A stretch of 64,000 nucleotides of DNA from Spisula solida (Eukaryota > Mollusca > Bivalvia > Venerida > Mactridae), in contig OX365949.1 in NCBI GenBank assembly GCA_947247005.1, positions 1,746,001 through 1,810,000 on the forward strand, written 5' to 3'. This document shows, piece after piece, positions 27,701 to 39,700 of this stretch. Numbering within the stretch: the stretch's first letter is position 1; every line of letters starts with the position of its first letter. Under the pieces are notes generated by a model. The model worked only from the letters and a program-made list of their open reading frames with translations. It searched no databases and was not told the DNA's origin. The position numbers were made by a program, and so were the translations under genes.

Positions 27701-30700
27701 TGGAGACCAAGATTCAAGTTTTATCATTGGTATGTATGATTGTGTCAGTATTACGTTTATATCTCCCAGTGTACTGTTTTATCAAAGCACTTACGGAAAT
27801 CGTTAACTTACAATCATATTTAAATTCTTTATAATTTGTTTACAATTATATATAGGGTGGTAAATGTAGCTTCAATACAAATAATGATTCAGTTAATGAA
27901 CTCCTACCAACTTGAGCGTAACTTTTAGATTGTTTGTAAGTACTTTGATAAACAGTACCTAGATGTATATAGTGGAGACATACTGATATTGTGCTAGACA
28001 TCTGGATGGATGTCACAAAGTTTGCCTGTGCTTGGCTCTCCTAGCTTCTCCATTTAATGGTTGGATTTCAATAGAACTTTGCATGCATTCTGGGTGCCAA
28101 AGCTAGTTGTGCATATTTTCAGGAATTTTAGGTTGGATTATTTTTGCCTAAGTTACTGCCCTTTGTGGGAGACTAACGGTTTCGTTTGTATCGTCCATCT
28201 TCTCAGTAAACATTTGCAAAGATGTAGAAATTCTCTGTTTTTGTACCAAATGGTATCTAAACACATTTATACTTAGTCTAGTAGTTTGTCATTTTGGCAT
28301 AATTATTTTCAATTACTGATGTATGTTATGTTTCTATTTTCAGGACCTTATCACTGTTTGGTTTAGGATTATGTATATGTCTGATGTTTATATCCAGTTG
28401 GTACTACGCTCTTACAGCTATGGCTATTGCTGCCTTTGTTTACAAATATATTGAATATAAGGGGTAAGTTTTGTAGTATATTTAAAGCCCCAAATGGCTA
28501 TTTTCAAAAAGCAATAACTTGGCAACCTATCTGCAAAATGATGCATTTTGAGCACTTTAGTTAAGTCCCAAAGGTGGAAAACACCTTAAGATGAGAGACA
28601 ACAAAATAAAGCGTCCCATTGGTTTGTACACAAAATAACGAAATGTAAACAATAAATGCATAATTTAAAGTCCAAGGGGAGCAACTCATGCAAATAGTAT
28701 TTGTTATAGCGGACATTCTGTCTCCAATGGTAGGTCATTTGTGAAAAACATCCTAATTCTTTGTATTTAGTCCATATTTAATGGATGATCGGGAAAAAAG
28801 TTTTGGGAGAGGTAATGTGACTTTAATTGTTTCTAATAAAAAAAACAGGCAATGCTACATTTGATGGGCTCAATCACCCTTTATCAAGAAGATCTATTAC
28901 ATATTTGTTCATTAATGATGTAAACCTATTTATTGAACTTGAAATTTGATTGGTTGAAATATATTTAAATTAGTTGATTTTTAATAGTTGATATGAAAAT
29001 AAATATGATTGGTTGTAATGAAATGCAATCTGATTGGTTGATTTGAATTTTGGGATCAGACTACATGTATTTGGTTTTAAAACCAAATCCAGAAACTTGA
29101 TGAGTTGGTGTGTAAGTTTTGAGCCAAAAACTTTATAAATTCTATGATTAATCAAATTGAATAAATGACATAGAGAAAAGCTGGTTGTAAAATAGGATCC
29201 AAATACCTACTTGGTTAAAAAAACCTGTCAAATGATCAGTCAAGACACGGAACTTTAGTGATTTTGTTGAGTCAAATATACTAGACAATACAGTTAAAAA
29301 TAACACTAGGTCCTTTATAAACACTGAACAATTTAAAGTTCTTTCTTTGTAACGTCACTTGTAGAGAAAGTGCATGCAGCATCAGTTGAGGGATTTAAGG
29401 CGGCCCTCCAGCGTGATATCTACTCCACTATCGTTCGCCATAGTTCATATGCAAGCCGTGGCCCTTCTACGTGAAATTAATAGATACATTGATGCAGTAT
29501 TATGTTGATGTTTATTTGATGATGTTGATGTTATTTTATGATGTTGGTGTTATTTTATGATGTAGATGTTATTTTAATGTTTATTTTATGATGTAAATGT
29601 TATTTTATGATGTTGATGCTTATTTTAGAGCTGAGAAGGAATGGGGAGATGGTATTCGTGGTCTAGCTATGTCAGCAGCAAGATACTCTTTGTTACGTGT
29701 CCAGCAAGGACCCCCACATACTAAAAACTGGAGGTAAGTGGTACATCATAAACTATTACACATAAAAAATTGTTTGTCTCCCCTCCCACAATTTCATTTA
29801 GAACTGGGTAGGTAGGAAGGAAAAGCATATGTTTAGAACTTTATGTTATATATGTTACAGAAGTATATATAACATAGAGAAAGGCTTTCACACAGAATAA
29901 AGAATATCATTCTGATTTCTCAATATAATAAAATTAAGCTAGGGGCAATTTTGGCTGATAGGGGGGAATGAAAAACATGTTTTTTAAGAATTCCCAACAT
30001 TTAAAGATCCAGTCACTGCAAACTCACTTTGTTGATGTTGGCTTGTATTGTGTTTCTGTATATAAATATCTTCCCTCTATTTCAGACCTCAGCTTCTGTA
30101 TTTATAAATATCTTCCCTCTATTTCAGACCTCAGCTTCTGTATATAAATATCTTCCCTCTATTTCAGACCTCAGCTTCTGGTTTTGTTCAAACTCGATGA
30201 TAGTCTTCAACCAAAATATTCAAAAATGGTGGAATTTGCCTCACAACTGAAAGCAGGTCAGTGTCAACATTTACCTCTATAAATCCTGTCTGTATTGAAA
30301 CATTATTTCTTGTACTTATTTTATTGCATCAGATTGCAGCACTTCTATTGGTTGGTTTTATGAACATTATCAGAATGCAGTACTTCTTTTGGTCAGTTTT
30401 CAGATTGTCCATAAACAACTGATCAAGATCTAGTAACTCTTGATTTATTATGCCTCCAATCTTTAAAAAGTGGGTATATTGCTTTGTACATGTCTGTTGG
30501 TCTGTCTGTCGGTCGGTTGGTAGACTAAATGGTTTCCGTTCAATAAATTAAGAATGCTTGGTCCTAGGATCTTCAAACTTGACATGGAGGTGGTTCATCG
30601 ACAGCTGATGACCCCTATTGATTTGAGGTCATTAGGTCAAAGGTCAAGGCCACTGACCTTTTTCATTTCTGACTATTTGGCTGGCTGGGGGGGGGGGGGG

Positions 30701-33700
30701 GGCAAAAATCTCTTGTTACCCCTGTCTCAGCAGTATTTATTTATCATAAACAATTTAGTCCTTCCTATGCTTATATTTTGAGTTCAGAGTTTAAAATGAT
30801 GAATATCTGTTGATTGAGTTAGATTATATTTTGTAAATCAACAGTACTTTGACTGTAAACTTGTATACATTGAACATATATAGAACTGAACATCACTCAT
30901 TACCATGTGTTACAGTACTAACAGTTTATGTCCACAGCTGTGGTCCAGTTTGCAGTGTGCTGGCTTAATGGATTTGTTTCACCCTTGTTTCATTATCTTC
31001 ATCTGTGTATTATTCAAATTGTTGGTATATTTCTAGGCAAAGGATTAACATTAGTTACGAGTGTTTTGGAAGGAAAGTTCAAGGAAAGATATGCTGATGC
31101 ACAGGCTGCTAAACAGGTACTTTACAATAATTATATGCTCTTAATTTGCTGTTTGTTGATGGGTAACTCTCTAGACTATGGACCAAGTGGTATCTGTTCG
31201 AATCTCATTTGGGCACTTGTTATTTTCAGTGTTTCCCACCTAACTGTAGTCTTTCATGTATAAGTGCTGTACACCGGGCATGTTTCAGAAAGAGATAGGG
31301 TATCACACCTAGATTCCTTGTATCGACCACTGTCTTTAAAGTTAGTGGAATGTTGAAATCATGATACTGAATGTGATATTTGATAGTAGAGGGTTAGAAG
31401 AATCAAATAACTCAACAGAAAATTTAACTATTATGTAAATTGATCAGTATTCAGTCTGCAGGTCACTCGCCTGCGAGAGTTTTATTCTTACCTAATTGGC
31501 CAATGACCTCTGGCTTCGAGGGAAATACCCTTCCAATAATTATACAATTTGACATCAATTTTCCTCATCATGTTGAGAAGTTGTTGGTTCCTGGTGGAAG
31601 GGTAAGTTAGTACTAGTCAGAATACAGTCCTGGTAATATAGGTGAATCACCCGCCTAATATAACTAAGAAAATTGTTGAGAACCGGTTTTATACCAGAAA
31701 GAACATGAACTGACTGATGTACAATAGTTTATAATATTATGTGTATATATCAGAATCTACAGAAGGTCATTGATCAGACTGGTGTTAAAGGATTTGCTGA
31801 TGTTGTTGTTGCAGAAAGTGTCACCAATGGAATCTGTCACCTGTGAGTACCACTGTTGTCATAGTAACCAAGTGTTGTTATCATACACATGTATAGTCAG
31901 ATCTACCAACGCTCAACAAAAACTGTTTTGACTTAATGTTGTTTTTTTTGCAAGGTCCCCACAAAATCTTCTGCCAAAATGTCATCATTTTTTAAAAAAA
32001 CAAATGCATAAATTGAAGTTTTGTATGCGATAATAGCATTTACGTATATTTTTCACATTATAACATGGCTTGGGCACAACTGTCCCTCTGGACTATGCAG
32101 ATTTAATGATCTGGAAAAGCATGATTGTGTTAGCCTTCAAAAATGTGTATCAATCCTGTATACGGACATTCGTTACAACATCATTTTGTTTAGAAACTAA
32201 CAGCACGGCCCTTTCTATCTTGACCTGACTGTCCCAGGCACATGTAGAGAGGCTATAGTCAGAAAGTTGTCAGGCAAGATTCATAAAATAATGTTTTGTA
32301 GATGTAATTGTTTTATATTTACACCAATTGATTTTCTGTATTGGCCTATTTTCTATATTAATTATCTATTTTCCTTATTCTTAGTTGAATGTCTATAGAA
32401 CTTTGAACAATGTCTGATTTATTACTTTAATAAACTTACATGTCATAATTATTTAAATTTACCAGTATTTTTATGTCATTCATGTAATAATATTAAGATT
32501 TACTGACTTATTCCAGATTTATTTTATCACATGAATTTCCTTGTATCGGGGTTAGTATTTAAAAGAGTATGTTAATTCCTATACTACACTTATGTTGTAT
32601 AATGTTCAAATGGCGCCATCACCGAGTCTGGGTTTTTTTTCGATTGAAAGATTTGTATTTTCGCGTTATTAGGGTCATATAATAAAGAGAATGTAACACT
32701 CATTGTCAATGGATATATTTAATATATAAAACTTGTTTAGGAAATATTACTAAGCTCCCCAGAGGCTTGCTTCATAAAATATCCAGAACTCGTTTATTGT
32801 ATATAAATGCATATCAATTGACAACGAGTGATATATCCTCTCTATATTCATATGCAAGTACAAAATTTATAACAATTCTATATAATTTTCCAGGGGTAGA
32901 ATATAAACTTTGTTTCTTGATTTTTCTTTTGTATTATTTTTGATTGTATCATATTTCAGTGTACAGAATTCTGGTCTTGGTGGATTAAGACACAATACAG
33001 TGATGTTAGGTTGGCCTTATGGTTGGAGACACAATATTGATGAACGCAGTTACAAAGTCTTCCTAAGTAACATTGCTTAATATACCTACATTATACGCAC
33101 ATTAAATAACAGTCATGTTCATGTATTATAGACGCTGAACTCAAGTTCACAATCAAAATATTTGGAAATTCTTGTAACTGTACTTCAAATGAAATCGTCT
33201 TTGGAATGTTGCCCTTCATTGTTCAACAAGAAAGATGTTCAAAATTTTAATGAGATGAACTATTAATATCTTACCAATCCCCAGTTGTTAAGTCAAGAAC
33301 ACAGTTGACCAATAAAACAGGATTATTATTGTGTGATAAAATGTTGCACATGTTCACATGAATTAACATATTTACTACAACAGACACCCTTCAACAGATT
33401 ATCTCTACACTGACATCTGGTCAATTAGCTGATTTAACCCTAAATACTGGAATCATAAGTTCCTTAAGCTGTATATGAGTGCTAGCTGTATGACAGTATC
33501 AATGCCCTCAGAATCGTCTATGAAATCTCCCACTTTGGCAGCTTCTAAACCTTGCAAATAATTGTTCTTAAAATAACACGCTTTTTGACAGAACTCCAGA
33601 CAAACATAATGTCAATGTATTACTAATTGATCAGGCCTGTCTACGTCTCAACATTTTACGATTGTGCTTTGATTGTTTTTATGATTGTTTCGTGATTATG

Positions 33701-36700
33701 TTATGATTGTTTCATTTACAGATACTGTACATAATATAAGCGCAGGACAGATGGCGCTGCTTGTGATAAAGGGAGCTAACCATTTCCCGAGTAGTGTAGA
33801 GAAGTTGAAGGGTACTATAGATATCTGGTGGATCGTACATGATGGTGGTCTTCTAATGTTGCTGCCTTTCTTGTTGAAACAACATAAAACATGGAGAAAT
33901 TGTAAATTGAGGATATTTACTGTAGCTCGTATCCTTTCCATTATTTATTATAGCATAAAAACAATGATTTTGCCCATATGTTAACAGGATGAAAACCATG
34001 CGTAAACATAAAGATTCCTAACGGGCTCGGGCACCAATCGTCCCTTGGGACTCTGTAGATGTTATAGGACGAAAAATCATGCGTAAACCCTACATTAATA
34101 TGACCAGGGGTGGTATTCAAAATTGATCTTATTTAATTTGAGAATAAGGATAGCCAATCATATCGCCTATTACTGACCAAGCGTTTAATATGGTGTAGTC
34201 TGATTGGTTGTCTTTATCTTTAAGTCAAGTAAGATCAATATTGAATACCACTCCAGGTTTATAAATGATTAAAAAACTTTCCTTGCTCCACTCAACTTGA
34301 GCATACAATTTGATTTGCTCTGTAGAGTGCTAAAGACTAACAATGCAGTATAATATTTTCAGTAAAACATTAGACATTTTACTTTTTGAAACATCTGAAA
34401 TTTGAGGACAAAATTTAGTTGAACATGAAAAAAGTTTTAATAATCATAGGGCTTAAAGTTGTTCCCTTGTAGACCCTCAGTATAAAAAGGAATGTTGGCA
34501 TTTCTTCTTCAATACCAGGAATGAGGTTACACAATCAACCTAAAATAAATTAGTATTAAAATTATTATATGAATGTTTTTGTCGAATAGAATATTTACAT
34601 TTAAACATTTAAAATTGATCTATATATTAGGGAAGCCATTTCATGGTTTGTAACTTTTGGATATACTCGTGAAAATAATTTTCCTTAATCGCTGAACTGC
34701 CAACATTTGTCTTGACAGAACATTCTATGCAGACAAGTCTGGTGCTGAGAACTGCATTGGTAATTTACGTCGTGCAGTTTCTACTTCAATATTGATGGAT
34801 TTCATTTTGTAGCTGACAAAGTTCCAGACTTAAATCGTGTTTGCTTTTCTTGACTTGATTAAATAGGTGTAGACAATCCATTTACTCAGATAAATAATTA
34901 TGTAGTTCTCAGTTAAGTGTCAAACTGTCAATTGTTCAATTGTCTTCAAAGTTAACGGGCTACTACATGTTGTATGATATTTCAATGAAGAGTGATAGAT
35001 GGTTACATGTATTTTACATGATAGGTGTCTGTGTAGTTAGTAGGTCATCTGACTATACGAGCCTTTCAACGTTTTAATACTGTAATTTAATTTTTGAGAC
35101 TAAAGGCTGCTATAACTATGTAGTTCAGCAGTTTTACTGTTGTAACTAGGTCATTCAGCGTAGGCATTCCGCCTTTTGGTTGCTGTATCTTTTCTACTGG
35201 GTCATTCAGCTAGTTATAATTAATTATACTTTTCGACAGCTTGGACTTGGGCGGATCTGCGCTTGTTTAGTTGGGCATTGTGCTTTGTGTGTTTTTAATG
35301 TTTTCTGTGCTCTGCTGGTTAAGTTGAGTGCTGCCTTCCCTGTCAGACTTAATATAATCTTTTTGATACAATATATGCTATATATATATCTAGTACCGTA
35401 AGTGTTAGGAGTGAGAGTTTCACCTTACATTGCTCACTCAGAGTTGGAAGATAATACTATACAGATGAAGAATGACTTACAGAAGTTTATGTATCAACTG
35501 AGAATACAAGCTGATGTAGAAGTTGTTGAAATGGTTTGTCCCCTTTATTGTATTACACATGTCTGATAATAGCCGTCCGTTACCTAAGCAAAGTGCTACC
35601 GAGCGCCTTTATTTAGTTACTTCCGGTTCAATTAAATATAGAAAGCATAGATTATCTCCCGCAGAAAGTGCTACTTAACTCTCGTCCATGTTTAACTTAA
35701 TGGTCTTCAGGTGTAATACCTTCAAGTTTGAAGAATTAACCTCAAAAATCTGTTTTAGTTCCTGGCCTGGTCCAACTGGTCATGTAAAGTAGGTTTGTAA
35801 TTGATCAATTCTAAAATTGTCATAGATTGGCCAATGAACAGGCTTTCTTTTTAAAATTGATCAATGTTATATATACAGAGTATGACAATCTCTGATGGAG
35901 ACATTTTTGTTTTGTACTGGAGAGATGGATTTCACAAAGCTTGTCTGTGATTGGTTCGATTTGAATGAAATTTCACATAACTAGTTGATACCAGGCCTAG
36001 TTGTACATCAAAAAGTTTAAACACACGTTTTTGTGTCAAAAACTACTCTAGTTTGTTTGTGTATGTATTCAGGCTGAGAGTGATATAACTGCATACACGT
36101 ACGAGAGAACATTGATGATGGAACAGAGAACAGAAATGTTGAAGAATATGAGACTGCCTGGTAAAGTGGTACAACCACAAACTATCATAGATAAAAGTCA
36201 CGCAGCATTAGCAGATGTCAAAGGTAAGAGCAATACACATCAGGAGCGTTTAACCAGCCTACATTGTATGTCACAGGGGTCCTATAATCCTGAATATTCC
36301 CTAAATCCAGATTTGCTGCACTAGAAAGATTTTTTTGTGCAGAAAAAATATTACTTGTTTGGTGAAAATATTCCAAGAGTTAACCAAGTTATGGTCTTTT
36401 GAAGTTCCACAACCAGAATTTTAACAATAGAACAATGTTTGAAACATAGTTTATGTGTTGGGATGTGTGCTAATGGCATCCGGAACAGACTTTCATCTTG
36501 TTTTCAGGATTGGGCATAATGCCTTCGTAGGACCCCTTAAGTTACATATTCACATGCTTTGTTGAATGTTAAGACTAATCCAGGTTGTGAACAACATTTT
36601 AAACACTAGCAATTGTCTACAGATTTCTGTCAGCAGTGGTAAGTGCACTGGATATGTAACCCAGCAATCTGGGTTTGTTTCCCTATTACAATTAGAACTC

Positions 36701-39700
36701 GATACAACGACGCTGTTCATTTCCAAGAAAAATATCGTTGTAACGAATATGTCAGTATACTGAATTGATACAAAGAGCGTTTTAATACTTTTGTCCCCAA
36801 ATATGATGTCAGTATAATGAATTTGTCGGTATATGGGATGTCGTTATATCGAGTTCTGACTGTATACATATCTCTGTAAGTCATTACTCTTTCATGAAAG
36901 GTCAAATTGTGTAAACGTTGTTGGTCCCTAGTGGAAAGGTAAGTTTAAGTACTTGTTACTGACAATGCTGCCATATAGAACTGAAAGTTGAGAAATAGCG
37001 TTAAACCTGAATAGACATAAACATATTCTATGTGTTGTTTTAGTTGCCGTTCAACTGGACACTGTTACAGAAGAAAGTGTGACTGATGAAGAGAAACTTT
37101 CAGAGAAGAACCAATACACATTCTCACCAAACTTTAAACAACAAGGAATCTCAATGGAAGAAATGGCATCTTCTATCAACAAAAATCTTCTAGAAATTAA
37201 ACCGTGAGATTATCCTCCCAGTTCTAATCAGAAATTGATTGTTGAAAGTATTCCGGTAGATTATTGGTAGATGTATTTTTGATCAAAATTTAAAAGTTTA
37301 AGATCTAAGTGCATCAGTAATTTTCAAGTTGTTATAATAAGTAGCACAATGAATTGTAGCTACTTGTTGCTACCAATTATCTATAAAGTTAAACAATGCA
37401 CCCTATGTACAAATAATTAGTCGCTTAACAGGTTCACTGAAGGGCACATATTAGAATGGAACCCTAGGCTGTGGGTCATTCCATTTGTCCTGAAAATATT
37501 GGTATGGGGACTACAAGTTAGATCCAAGTCTTTCGGTTGGTCCATTTGTCTGGATGTATGTCACAAAATGTCTGCATGCTGGTTCTCCTTAACCATTGGT
37601 CGGATTTCAATGAAACTTCACAGGAATACTTGATACCAAGCCTAGTTGTGTTAATTTTCAGGAAGTTTAGGTAGGCTTATTATTGCCAGAGTTATGACCC
37701 TTTAATTATCAAACAATGAGGTATAGGAGACCTATTTTTCTGACTAATTTAATTCTAATTATTGATAAAATTCCCCCCAACTATTGGTACCGTTACTTGT
37801 ATTTTTCAAGAAAACAATTTCTTATAAAGCTTCCTAAGTCACGCTTGACTATTACCCAATCTCGAGGTTACGAAGACTGCTCGGAACGACTTGGCCTATT
37901 CCAGTCAGTGCGTACAGTCAAAACATTGTACCCAAAATACCAAAATATGCTCAAGTGAGCCAGAATAAAGTGAATTAATATTTACCGGTATTATAAATTA
38001 ATCCTGTTTATATACTTACAGAGATCAGAAGAATGTTAGACGTATGCACACAGCTGTTCGACTGAATGAAGTTATTATACAGAAATCTCACGAGGCCAAA
38101 CTTGTGATTCTCAATCTTCCAGCACCTCCTAAACATGAAGCAGGAGAGTTAAACTGTATCCTTTATATTCATTATTTCTGGGTCCATAATTTTATAACAT
38201 TGCCCTCTATATTTGGCTCATATTTGCTGGTTGTTTTTAGCCTGATGTATTATGAGTACGAATGCATTTGACTCTGGTCATGTCAAACTTGCTTTACTCT
38301 ATTAATTTCCATTAAGTTTTGAATGTTGCAATTCGTAGCTCAATCATTAGCGCGCTTGCTGTATTATCTGGCGATCTTGGTTCAAATACGGATGGGGGCA
38401 CTAAGACGTTCAAAAATAAACAGGATTGGGGCCCTCAAGGCTACAGTTTTAAATATTATACAAATATTATTACACAATATGAAATCGGAATTCAATTGCG
38501 AAAATTCGATATCTGATTTATCGAGCTACACTATCACGGCTTCTCATAATAGTCCATTTTGAAACCATGGTAACACGCACCAGGCGCAGCTCAACAATTA
38601 CCATAAATGGCGAATACGTAATCAGGTGTATCTTTAATACTATCATATCGTTTGTTTTCAAACTTCGCCGTATCATTACATGTCACATGCTGGACGATGT
38701 CTGCAAAAATGACGACATTTGGACATTAGGTACTGAAATAAACAGAAGTTGAACTCCAAGTGTGCCAAATTCGTGACGCAAAAGTGACGTCATCTGAACG
38801 TAAGGAAAAACGGACACACACAAAGTTCTGTCAACAGCAAGATGATTATGTCCTCTGAAACGTGTGAAATTATCGTAACTACATTTTGGAAACAGTTTTG
38901 CAAATCGTTTATCAGTTTTAAAATGAATAAACTACTTTAGTGTGTATTGTTCAGCTTTAATAGGCAGGGAAGTAATAGGAACTCATAAGAACGTTTGTGA
39001 CGTCAGTTACCGAGACTTTTTCAAAATACTAACGTTTCATGGCACGGATCCTCGCCGAGATATGCGATATAAGATCCGGAAAAATACATGCGATTCTCAC
39101 CAAAGCATTACTTGTTAGGCTCAGTGTTAAACTGGAATGTATTTATCACCCTTTTCACCATAAACTTCGTATTTCATAGCCCTATGCAAAGCACTTAAGC
39201 CGAGTAATATAGCGCGACGTCATTTTGTGTGCCGGGTCAACGTTAGTGGTCTTGTTAAGTCACCTGTTACTCTCGGACCGCGTATTTGTTTTAGTTAATA
39301 TATTTACAGTATGTAGAAAAAGGATTCCGATTTCTGATGGTATATAATTTATATTATTTCATTTAACCATTTAGATTTTGTGACAATAGTCCTGTTTATT
39401 TTTGAACGTCCCACGTATGCCTGCCATATTTCAGCAGAAAGCTGACTGACAAATAAAGGCTGCGCTCAGCATTTAAAAAATTTTTTTTCTTTATTATCTC
39501 TCTATTTGAGGTATGACTAGAGCACTTCTGTCTTTTGGCAGTTGTGTCAAAATTGTTTTCTATGGTCTTGAAAAATCGTCAAATATTGCAGCTGTGATTA
39601 GTGCACTGACCTTTTAATCTAGTGATAAGGATTTCAATCCCATTCAAGGCAGGTCATGTCTTTCCATTAAAACTTGACAACAATGTTGATTTTTCTCCAC

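Noticed and set aside
38325..38400. Possible tRNA gene
   Set aside because: A and B box-like motifs are present but arms do not pair as a tRNA; it fits a tRNA-derived SINE head better.
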